From contig CAZTXG010000014.1 in assembly GCA_964617335.1 (NCBI GenBank), positions 1-39,526 of the forward strand: a stretch of 39,526 bases of DNA. The letters are read 5' to 3'. The notes beneath the pieces were generated by a model, which was not told where the DNA came from, searched no databases, and saw only the letters and a list, made by a program, of their open reading frames with translations. A program made the position numbers and the translations under genes. This document shows positions 8,778 to 15,813 of this stretch, one piece after another; within the stretch, counting starts at the first letter, position 1; each line of letters starts with the position of its first letter. The stretch is from UBA2658 sp964617335 (GTDB lineage Bacteria; Bacillota; Clostridia; Oscillospirales; Oscillospiraceae).

Positions 8778-8795
8778 ACTGGAAACGTTTCCAGT
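8778..8795. promoter_or_regulatory. perfect palindromic operator (LacI-family and/or CcpA cre)
   Basis: ACTGGAAACGTTTCCAGT is a perfect 18-bp palindrome centred on CpG, the hallmark of LacI/GalR-family operators. Its core TGGAAACGTTTCCA also matches every fixed position of the cre consensus. It lies about 7-25 nt downstream of the predicted start of transcription, so bound protein would block elongation or promoter escape. Confidence 0.85.
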
Positions 8796-8808
8796 GCCTT
8801 TATCTTTC

Positions 8809-8837
8809 ATTTTACACAGGCATTCACAGAATTTCAA
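8809..8837 (-). promoter_or_regulatory. sigma-A promoter of the maltodextrin operon
   Basis: On the minus strand TTGAAA (8832-8837) is separated by 17 bp from TAAAAT (8809-8814). Transcription should start near 8802, immediately before the palindromic operator. Confidence 0.8.
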
Positions 8838-8944
8838 GACTATTTTGGGTGAACTGCTTTGATTTGTAGAACTGCGTAAAAATTGAGGAGATTTTTGTGC
8901 ATTTATTCAGGATAAACATTCGGACATTTGCATACAGGGCAGGG

Positions 8945-8969
8945 AAAAAGCAGCCTTAGGCTGCTTTTT
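8945..8969 (-). terminator. terminator of the gerK operon
   Basis: AAAAAGCAGCC and GGCTGCTTTTT form an 11-bp stem with a 3-nt loop, U-rich on either strand. It follows the gerKB stop on the minus strand by about 70 bp and insulates the mal promoter. Confidence 0.88.
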
Positions 8970-9037
8970 TATGAAAGCAAAGCTTTTTGAGAAAGGCGGG
9001 CTTAGAACAATAGTTTAGCCTAGTTTAAAGAATCTTT

Positions 9038-10150
9038 CTAAGATTCTTCTGGCGCAGGAAGGGGAAGAGCTTTGCCTTTCTGCCTTTTGCAATGGATTTC
9101 TCCGGCTATAAAAATTATAAAAGGAATAAGAACCTGAAAGGGAAAGGCGTAGTAAAAGTAATAATTAATAAAGGCAAACATATCCATAAGGTTTTTATAA
9201 AGGATGGAACAAAGAGCCATTGCCAAAATACCGCAGGGCAAAACAAAGGCCTTGTGGTCATCCAGACAAAACAATGCCTTAACACCCCTTGCCGCTGCCA
9301 GCAGACAGAGAGATATTTTTACAATTCCGGCAAGAATGAAGTTTGAGGATATAAGCCCCTCAAACCTTGCAACAAAATTGCCGATTTCTGTAATGCGCAC
9401 TGTTACATAAGAAGGGAAAAGGCTGGCCTCCATCATTTTCTGACCAAGGAGAACAAGGTTTCGTAAAAATACCAAAAGGAAGATAATCAAAACAATTATA
9501 AGGGCCTTTAAAAAAACATTGTAGGATTTGCCCTTGGGAAAGGCGGCGGTGACAGAAAGAAAAATCACCGTTTCCCCATAGGGAAAGGAAAAAACCTGAA
9601 GACTGTTTTGAAAAATCTGGCTGGGCGGATGCTCTGCCAAAGGGAGAATATCATCAAGTCTTATATAGCGAAGTGAGGCCGAAAAGGTTATGATAACTAC
9701 GAATAAAACAAGAAAGAAACAGAGAACAGCCCATTTTCCAATGGCGTGAATATTGCTTCGGGCAAGGTAAACGGCTGTTAGCCCCATAAGGATGATAATA
9801 GGCAGCTGAGGGGTTTTTTCCATCATAGAAACCTGAGTAAACTCCGTGAAATTACGCAGAACAAGGGCGGCAAGATGGATGGCGTAAAAGACCATAAGAG
9901 CAATAATAAGCTTTCCGATTACCTTTCCAAATAGGGTTTGGCTTATTTCAAAAATGTCCTGCTCCGGAAAAAGACTCATAATCCGCGCAAGCATTAAAAA
10001 CAGGGGCAGGGCCGCCAGGGTAGCTGTCAAAATTGCCAGCAGGGTATCTTGAGCAAGGTAGGTGCTTATGCCTATGACAACGCTGCTGCCGAAATTAAAA
10101 AGCACAATACTGAAAACAGCCTGATTTATTGAAAGCCTGTTATTTTCCAT
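9038..10150 (-). CDS. gerKB: spore germination receptor subunit B (GerAB/GerKB permease family)
   Basis: This 370-residue, highly hydrophobic protein has about ten membrane segments and belongs to the APC-like GerAB family. In this family the B subunit contains the germinant-binding site in the inner spore membrane. The N-terminus (ISINQAVFSIVLFNFGSSV-like) and the SFPYGETV segment around residues 186-193 match family conservation. The tail after the last helix is short and basic. The gene is last in the A-C-D-B operon, 19 bp after the small D-subunit gene, and is followed by a terminator. Germinant specificity cannot be read from sequence. Confidence 0.92.
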   Translation of the reverse strand: MENNRLSINQAVFSIVLFNFGSSVVIGISTYLAQDTLLAILTATLAALPLFLMLARIMSLFPEQDIFEISQTLFGKVIGKLIIALMVFYAIHLAALVLRNFTEFTQVSMMEKTPQLPIIILMGLTAVYLARSNIHAIGKWAVLCFFLVLFVVIITFSASLRYIRLDDILPLAEHPPSQIFQNSLQVFSFPYGETVIFLSVTAAFPKGKSYNVFLKALIIVLIIFLLVFLRNLVLLGQKMMEASLFPSYVTVRITEIGNFVARFEGLISSNFILAGIVKISLCLLAAARGVKALFCLDDHKAFVLPCGILAMALCSILYKNLMDMFAFINYYFYYAFPFQVLIPFIIFIAGEIHCKRQKGKALPLPAPEES

Positions 10151-10169
10151 AAACTATCCTTTCCAAAGC

Positions 10170-10400
10170 CTAAAGGGGCAGGCCGCCGTTTTCTATTTTA
10201 AAAATAGAATCCAAAACCCTTACTATTTCGGCAGAAGGGGAGGGGATATCAACATTAAAGCTGTAAAGAGACAGCACAATAAAGCCCAGCCCCATCATAA
10301 GAAAATAAAGGGTTTTTTCCCCTTTGTTAATTTTTTTTAGCAAAGTGAGACTATCATATAAAACCGTTCCCAGAAAAAGAAGTAAAACTAAAACAAACAA
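10170..10400 (-). CDS. small two-helix membrane protein, candidate germinant-receptor D subunit
   Basis: This 76-residue protein has two hydrophobic segments (about 1-18 and 28-48) joined by a basic turn (KKINKGEK), then a polar tail of about 28 residues. Size, topology and location inside a ger operon match the small D subunits known from some Bacillus receptor operons, which modulate germination. The start is TTG at 10398-10400 with GGGGTG 5-6 nt upstream; no alternative ATG gives the first helix. It lies 12 bp after gerKC and 19 bp before gerKB, so cotranscription is near certain. The D-subunit call is inference from context and topology, not sequence identity. Confidence 0.7.
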   Translation of the reverse strand: MFVLVLLLFLGTVLYDSLTLLKKINKGEKTLYFLMMGLGFIVLSLYSFNVDIPSPSAEIVRVLDSIFKIENGGLPL

Positions 10401-10412
10401 GAAAACACCCCC

Positions 10413-11552
10413 CTATTTTCCGGCTGCGGCGTTCACGGCGATTACCTCAGAAGAAACCTTAATTTCAAGCTTGGGATAAAGCTCCTCCCACATTGGGGCA
10501 AGCTTGTTCCATAGCTTTAAGTCCCGCTTATGAATCATTTCTCCGAAGCCGAAAAGGTCGGTTTTGTAATGCTCTTGGGTAAGCAGCACGAGGTTTTCGA
10601 TGTTTTCCTCAATCATTTCGGAAGCTGAAGCCTCTATTTGTGAAACTATCTTCTTATCCATCATGTCAAGATAGCCCCTGTTTTCGGCGATAAACACCTT
10701 TGTTCTGGTGTTAATCTCAACTATCAGCCTGCCATTGTCATAAGAAAAACTTTTTTTGGTATCGTTTTCGGAAATTTCCAAAGAAATATCATAGGCGGGC
10801 ATACCTTGGGTGGAAAGGGTGAAAATGCCTCCCCCCAGCTTATCTTCTATCATCAGCACATAACGGGACTGCTCCGGCGTAAGATAGCCCATTAGCTTAT
10901 CTTCTTTTATAACTGCCAATCCGTTTAGCTCAACGATCTCTTCCGCTCCGTTTTTCACCTTATGCAAGGCGGGAATAACTGTGGATTTACGCAGGGAATA
11001 TAGGTCGTTATAAATCTGAAACATGGCCTTGTCCATGGATGTTCCGCTGATATCCCTGTCCTTTTTTATAATGTCATGTAAGGTGATTGAAACTATGCCT
11101 TTCGGCTCACCCTGAACTTCCAAAATATCTGCGGCAGTGTCCTCCTGAGATATGGCAACGCTGATGGTTTCCCTGCATTCCACATCCCGCAGAAACCACT
11201 CTATTATGGGAAGAATCCCCTCGTCGGCAGCCAGAGTCTCATTGATAATCAAAATTTGAGAGCCGCCGAAAAAGAGCCTGTCTTCTTCCCTGCGTTTTGC
11301 GTTTCTTGCCGCGTCAAACAAGGTTTTTCCCTTGGAATGTGTAATTTTTCCCGCAATGGCACCTTTTCTGTCAGCGGCAGCCAAATCCGCAGACTCATAG
11401 CTGACATCAAAGCAGCTGCTGTTGTTGTCAAAATCAACGGCAATGCCCACGACTATATTAAGCTCATCAAGACCCTGATAATTCCAGCAGCCGCAAAGAC
11501 TGAGGATAAGACATAGATTTATAAAAATAAGCGTAATTTTTTTAAACATCAT
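10413..11552 (-). CDS. gerKC: spore germination receptor lipoprotein subunit C (GerAC/GerKC family)
   Basis: This 379-residue lipoprotein has a signal peptide ending LSLCGC, with the lipid-modified Cys at residue 22. It is followed by WNYQGLDEL, the typical GerAC motif right after the lipobox. GerAC subunits sit on the outer face of the spore inner membrane and are required for receptor assembly. The body shows the expected alpha/beta composition and includes EPKGIVSITLHD. The first two codons are both ATG; GGGGAG lies 5 or 8 nt before them, so either could initiate. The start overlaps the gerKA stop by 11 bp, indicating translational coupling. Confidence 0.93.
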   Translation of the reverse strand: MMFKKITLIFINLCLILSLCGCWNYQGLDELNIVVGIAVDFDNNSSCFDVSYESADLAAADRKGAIAGKITHSKGKTLFDAARNAKRREEDRLFFGGSQILIINETLAADEGILPIIEWFLRDVECRETISVAISQEDTAADILEVQGEPKGIVSITLHDIIKKDRDISGTSMDKAMFQIYNDLYSLRKSTVIPALHKVKNGAEEIVELNGLAVIKEDKLMGYLTPEQSRYVLMIEDKLGGGIFTLSTQGMPAYDISLEISENDTKKSFSYDNGRLIVEINTRTKVFIAENRGYLDMMDKKIVSQIEASASEMIEENIENLVLLTQEHYKTDLFGFGEMIHKRDLKLWNKLAPMWEELYPKLEIKVSSEVIAVNAAAGK

Positions 11553-13095
11553 CTTCGCTCCCCGCCATGCGCCTTATGTTTGAAGTCATAGCTTCGGGCC
11601 GGTTTTTCATCATAGGCCAGGGGGCGCGGAAAAAGATGTCTTTTACGTTTTGGAAACGTAAACGCCCCTTCATAGACAGCTGCTCTATGCCGAAGGAACT
11701 TAAATTATTAATTTGGATAAGCATAAGAGACAGGCCGATTGTAAAGCCGAAAAACCCAAAGGAGGTGGCGAAAAGCAGCAGTATAAAACGCCAAAGAATA
11801 ACGGATACATTAAGCTTTGGCACCAAAAGCCCCGTAATTCCCGTGGAGGCCACGACAATTATCATAGGCGCTGCCACAAGGCTTGCCTCTACTGCCGCCT
11901 GCCCTATGACCAAGGCTCCGACAATGCTTAAAGCCTGACCGATTTTTGAGGGCATACGAATGCCGGTTTCACGGAGAATATCAAAGACTAAAAGCATGAC
12001 CACAGCCTCCATAGCCGCAGGCAGGGGTACACTTTGCCGCTCTAAGGCAACGTGCATTAAAAGCCGCAGGGGCAGCATTTCCTGATGGAAGGCCACAATG
12101 GCTATATATAGGCCGGGAATTGTTATGGTCAGCAAAAAAGCGCAAATGCGCATAAGTCGGGAAAAGGAGGTATAGTAAAAGCTTAGGTAATAATCCTCGC
12201 TGCTTTGAAAGTTTTCGATAAAAAGATAGGGAACTGTTAAAACCACCGGGGAGCCTTCCACGAATATGGCAATGCGGCCTTCCAAAAGCTTTCCCGCAAC
12301 GGTATCCGGCCTTTCGGTGTAGCCGATGGTGCGAAAAAGACTGAAGCGATGGTCACGAATCATCTCGTTAATATAGTTTGCATCCAAAACACCGTCAATA
12401 TCAATTTTGTTTAAGCGCTCCATAAGCTTTTCTAAAACGGACTTATCCGCCAAACTGTCGATATAACAAACACAGACAGGGGTTTTTGTCCGCCTTCCCA
12501 AAGTCAAAAGCTTTGTTTTAAGCTCATTGCTATGAACCCGCCGCACCACCTGAGAAAGGTTTTGCATAAGCAGCTCTGTAAAGCCCTCACGGGGGCCTAG
12601 TAAGACCTTTTCGTTGTCCGGTTCTTCAACAGCCCGCATAAGGTATTTTCTGGTGTCTAAAACTATGGCCTTTTCGCTGCCCTCGGAAAAAAGAACCGTA
12701 TCACCGAAGGTGACGGCTTCAACAACTTCCCCAAAGTTGTCTGCCATTTTCATGTCGGCCACCTGAAGCATCTCTGTTAGGCGCCGGTAATCTGCATTAT
12801 AATCGAGCTTTTCGGCAATTATATTAAGGGGGCGTATAATATTATCGTTTATAGTTTCGTAGTTTACCATGCCGTCGCAAAAAACCAGAAAGAAGCGGAG
12901 ATTTTGCCCCCCTTTTGCAGTGAGAGTTCTATAACGGATTATATCCATATCCGAAAAAAGCTGCCTGCAAAAAACCATGTTCTCAGCTATAGACGGAGAA
13001 ATTTTTCTATCCTCAAGAGGAAGGTTAAGGCCGGAAATTTCTTCTTCAAAGATTTTTTCCTTTTGCTCACAGAGCTTTTTAAAAAACTTTAGCAT
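11542..13095 (-). CDS. gerKA: spore germination receptor subunit A (GerAA/GerKA family)
   Basis: This 517-residue A subunit has a soluble N-terminal half (to about residue 290) and a C-terminal half with several membrane segments (including the stretch with FLLTITIPGLYIAIVAFH). The family motif GSPVVLTVPYLFIENFQSSEDYY marks the junction. The frame runs to a TTG at 13122, but I place the start at the ATG at 13093-13095 because AGAGGGGGG lies about 8 nt upstream of it. It is the first gene of the operon and is preceded by a sigma-G-like promoter at 13179-13207. Order A-C-(D)-B matches gerK-type operons. Confidence 0.93.
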   Translation of the reverse strand: MLKFFKKLCEQKEKIFEEEISGLNLPLEDRKISPSIAENMVFCRQLFSDMDIIRYRTLTAKGGQNLRFFLVFCDGMVNYETINDNIIRPLNIIAEKLDYNADYRRLTEMLQVADMKMADNFGEVVEAVTFGDTVLFSEGSEKAIVLDTRKYLMRAVEEPDNEKVLLGPREGFTELLMQNLSQVVRRVHSNELKTKLLTLGRRTKTPVCVCYIDSLADKSVLEKLMERLNKIDIDGVLDANYINEMIRDHRFSLFRTIGYTERPDTVAGKLLEGRIAIFVEGSPVVLTVPYLFIENFQSSEDYYLSFYYTSFSRLMRICAFLLTITIPGLYIAIVAFHQEMLPLRLLMHVALERQSVPLPAAMEAVVMLLVFDILRETGIRMPSKIGQALSIVGALVIGQAAVEASLVAAPMIIVVASTGITGLLVPKLNVSVILWRFILLLFATSFGFFGFTIGLSLMLIQINNLSSFGIEQLSMKGRLRFQNVKDIFFRAPWPMMKNRPEAMTSNIRRMAGSEDDV

Positions 13096-13457
13096 AAGCT
13101 TTTCCCCCCTCTTTGCCTCCAATAATCGAAACTGCAGGAATTTACCTTTAGTGATTTGCGCAACGGCACTTATTATATTAGTATAGAAAATGCCTTTTTA
13201 TTTATTCCCTGTAAGGGTTGCCATCTTATGGCAAAGTGTTGAGGCAGACTTTTGCAAGCATACAGCAGCGAAAACATGATAGTTTAAAATGTAATACTAT
13301 GGGGAAGCAATTTAAGCCTTGCTGTTTATCTAAACATGACTTATTTTCGTCAAATGCGGCAATGATTTTGACAGGAGCATTCTATATTATGCCCTTTATT
13401 TTTCCCGACTGATGATTTTTAATAAAACCGCATAGAGCCAGCAAGCCGGTAAAGCAC
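13096..13457. other. gene-free spacer between gerKA and the tRNA-Leu terminator
   Basis: About 360 bp without a credible gene. It contains the gerKA ribosome-binding site and the sigma-G-like promoter. Beyond about 13210 it is AT-rich sequence in which I see no conserved structure. A TTGACA at 13368 lacks a partner -10 hexamer at 16-18 bp. Confidence 0.7.
13179..13207 (-). promoter_or_regulatory. sigma-G-like forespore promoter of the gerK operon
   Basis: On the minus strand GAATA (13203-13207) and TATACTA (13179-13185) are 17 bp apart. They match the sigma-G pattern (GHATR with a CATNHTA-type -10) at all but one position. gerA-type operons of Bacillus are known sigma-G targets. Confidence 0.55.
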
Positions 13458-13493
13458 AAAAAGAAGGACATTCCAAAGAATGTCCTTCTTTTT
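13458..13493 (-). terminator. tRNA-Leu terminator
   Basis: AAAAAGAAGGACATTC and GAATGTCCTTCTTTTT form a perfect 16-bp hairpin with a CAAA-type loop, directly adjoining the encoded CCA end of the tRNA on the minus strand. Confidence 0.92.
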
Positions 13494-13581
13494 GGTGCCG
13501 GTGACCGGGATCGAACCGGTACGAGGTGTGAACCTCACGGGATTTTAAGTCCCGGGCGTCTGCCTGTTCCGCCACACCGGC
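13493..13581 (-). tRNA. tRNA-Leu, anticodon UAA
   Basis: An 89-nt type II tRNA with a long variable arm, including an encoded CCA end. The acceptor arm is GCCGGTG/CACCGGC with discriminator A. The anticodon loop is CTTAAAA (anticodon TAA). The T arm contains the GTTCGATCC loop, and the extra arm GTGAGGTTCAC-like lies between. It reads UUA codons (and UUG by wobble). It has its own promoter and terminator and diverges from recJ. Confidence 0.97.
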
Positions 13582-13601
13582 AAATAAACTGTGCAAACTG
13601 T

Positions 13602-13630
13602 ATGTTAGCACGGCTGAGAGTCTCTGTCAA
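13602..13630 (-). promoter_or_regulatory. sigma-A promoter of tRNA-Leu
   Basis: TTGACA (13625-13630, minus strand) and TAACAT (13602-13607) are exactly 17 bp apart. The start of transcription would fall about 14 nt before the mature tRNA. Confidence 0.85.
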
Positions 13631-13675
13631 GAAAATAAATGATACAAGCCGCTATAGGCATTTTACCCTTAACTA

Positions 13676-13704
13676 TTGCGGGAATGCGCCAAATCTGATA
13701 AAAT
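13676..13704 (+). promoter_or_regulatory. candidate sigma-A promoter of the recJ-rel operon
   Basis: TTGCGG (13676-13681) and TAAAAT (13699-13704) are 17 bp apart. A TGA immediately before the -10 gives an extended element. The leader would be about 98 nt. Confidence 0.55.
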
Positions 13705-13808
13705 ATATCTATTGCCTGCCGTTAGAGTGCAAAAATACAAAACAATGGCGGGGCTTATTATTTTAAAAAGCCGGATATCTTGTCCGCTTTGCTGATAAGG
13801 GAGAAAAA

Positions 13809-15812
13809 ATGAGCCGCAAGGACTGGAAAATACCCGAAAAAAAGCATAAGGTTTCCCATGGCCTTGAAATGGCTTCCATGGCGCCCCTTCTTCGTGAACT
13901 GCTTTTGTCAAGAGGCATAGATACGCCGGAAAAAGCCGAAGAATACCTATCAAGAGATTTAAGCCTTATACATGACCCCTTTTTACTGCAGGATATGGAT
14001 AAGGCCAGAGACAGGATAAATCTTGCTGTTTCCCGCGGGGAAAAAGTCACGGTTTATGGAGATTATGACGTAGACGGCATAAGCTCGGCCTGCCTTTTAT
14101 GCGATTATTTGCAAGGTTTGGAACTTTGCTGCGACGTATACATACCCGACAGGCTGGAAGAGGGTTATGGCCTTAATCCTGAGGCCATAAAGGAGCTTTC
14201 CCAAAGGGGGACGCAGCTTATAATAACGGTGGACTGCGGAATAACAGCTGTTTACGAAACAGAGCTTGCAAAAGAACTTGGCATAGACCTTATTATAACA
14301 GACCACCACGAATGCCCCGCGGATTTGCCATCGGCCTGTGCTGTAATAAATCCAAGACGGCAGGGAAGCTTATACCCTTTTGGCGGCCTTGCCGGAGTTG
14401 GGGTTGCCTTTAAGCTTGCCTGCGCTGTGGAAGGCTCTTCCGAGTCTGTTCTTAGAAGATACTCAGACCTTATAGCCCTTGGCACCATAGCTGACGTTAT
14501 GCCTCTTAAAGGAGAAAACCGAGTTATAGTTTACGAAGGCTTAAAAAAGCTTAAAAACTCTCCAAGACCGGGTCTTGCCGCCCTTTTACAGGAGACAGGG
14601 GCCGACAAAAAACCCCTTAGCACAGCTACGGTAAGCTTTATTTTAGCCCCCAGAATAAATGCCGCCGGAAGGCTCTCTCAGGCGGAAATATCCACAGGAC
14701 TTCTGCTGTCTCAGGACGAAAAACAGGCCCGTGAATACGCAAAAAAGCTTTGCGAAATGAACCTGCGCCGTCAGGAGCTTGAAACGGCGGTTTGGGAGCA
14801 GGCTCAAAGCTGTCTTGAGGAAAGTGTGCCGGAAGGTCCCATAGTTTTGGAAAGCGAAAGCTGGCATCCGGGAGTTGTGGGCATTGCGGCTTCACGGCTT
14901 GCCGAGACATACAGGCTGCCGGTTATTATAATCTGCCTTGAGGGTGAGGATGGAAAAGGCTCCTGCCGCAGCTATGGGGGCTTTAACATCTTTGAAGCCA
15001 TCTCAAGCTGTGCCTTGCAGCTTGAAAGCTTCGGCGGCCACGCCTATGCGGCGGGGCTTAACATTAAAGCTGAAAACATCCCGTCTTTCCGTGAGGCTAT
15101 ACAGAAATATTACAGGGAAAACGCACCTGAGCCAAAGGCCGCCCTTTTGCCGGAGCTGCTTATAGAAAACTTTGGAATGCTCAGCCTTCCCAATGTCCGC
15201 TCCCTTTCAGAGCTTGAGCCCTGCGGCTGTGAAAACCCCTACCCCATGATGTGCGCCTGTGATGTGCTCCTTGAATCCGTCAGCTCCATAGGAAACGGCA
15301 AGCATCTTCGTCTGCGGGTTTCCAAAGGGGGAGAGGGGATAGACTGCGTGTTTTTTGCCCGCTCATTGTCGGAAATTACAGTTTCGGCAGGAATGCTGGT
15401 GGATATTTGTTTTTTAGCAAAGACAAACGAATTTCGCTCTGTGGAGAGCGTTCAGCTTCAGCTGTGCGGCCTTAGACCCGCCCGGTGGAGGGAAACCTGC
15501 GACGATATAAATGATATAGACGGGCTTCGACCCTTTCGTCCGGACAGGGATGAACTGGGAAAGCTCTGGCGTATAATAAACAGCATGGGCAAAGCAATAG
15601 ATAAAAGCCCGAAGGAAATTTCTAAAATGCGTGAATTTGAGGACTTTTCTGTTACAAAGCTCTGTCTGGGGCTTAAAATCTTCAGGGAGCTGGAGCTTGT
15701 AAGGGCAGATTTTGAAAATGATCGCATATGTGCAAATATAAGAAACGGCAATACAAAAACCGAGCTTAACCGTTCGCCGCTTTTCCGTTTACTTTGGGAA
15801 AATGGAGGCTAG
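13809..15812 (+). CDS. recJ: single-stranded-DNA-specific exonuclease RecJ
   Basis: RecJ is a 5'-3' ssDNA exonuclease of recombination and mismatch repair. The 667-residue protein carries the DHH phosphoesterase motifs: YGDYDVDGISS (about 83-93), VDCGIT (141-146), TDHHE (164-168) and GGLAGVGVAFKLA (192-204). The DHHA1 motif FGGHAYAAG follows near residue 410, then the OB-fold region and a C-terminal extension to 667. The metal-binding aspartates and histidines are intact. The ATG follows AAGGGAG. Its stop is one base before the rel start, so the two are coupled. The gene leads the recJ-rel-dtd-MBL string common in Clostridia. Confidence 0.96.
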   Translation: MSRKDWKIPEKKHKVSHGLEMASMAPLLRELLLSRGIDTPEKAEEYLSRDLSLIHDPFLLQDMDKARDRINLAVSRGEKVTVYGDYDVDGISSACLLCDYLQGLELCCDVYIPDRLEEGYGLNPEAIKELSQRGTQLIITVDCGITAVYETELAKELGIDLIITDHHECPADLPSACAVINPRRQGSLYPFGGLAGVGVAFKLACAVEGSSESVLRRYSDLIALGTIADVMPLKGENRVIVYEGLKKLKNSPRPGLAALLQETGADKKPLSTATVSFILAPRINAAGRLSQAEISTGLLLSQDEKQAREYAKKLCEMNLRRQELETAVWEQAQSCLEESVPEGPIVLESESWHPGVVGIAASRLAETYRLPVIIICLEGEDGKGSCRSYGGFNIFEAISSCALQLESFGGHAYAAGLNIKAENIPSFREAIQKYYRENAPEPKAALLPELLIENFGMLSLPNVRSLSELEPCGCENPYPMMCACDVLLESVSSIGNGKHLRLRVSKGGEGIDCVFFARSLSEITVSAGMLVDICFLAKTNEFRSVESVQLQLCGLRPARWRETCDDINDIDGLRPFRPDRDELGKLWRIINSMGKAIDKSPKEISKMREFEDFSVTKLCLGLKIFRELELVRADFENDRICANIRNGNTKTELNRSPLFRLLWENGG

Positions 15813-15813
15813 T

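Larger units (their letters stand above)
8742..9037. other. mal promoter/gerKB downstream intergenic region
   Basis: This gene-free stretch holds the mal ribosome-binding site, the palindromic operator, the sigma-A promoter, an AT-rich segment (about 8840-8940) in which I see nothing, and the gerK terminator. Both flanking genes are on the minus strand. Confidence 0.8.

Noticed and set aside
13368..13373. TTGACA as a plus-strand promoter
   Set aside because: No -10-like hexamer occurs 16-18 bp downstream and no plus-strand gene follows before the tRNA.
13396..13611. 71-codon frame covering tRNA-Leu
   Set aside because: It spans the tRNA and its terminator and is an artefact of translating a tRNA gene.
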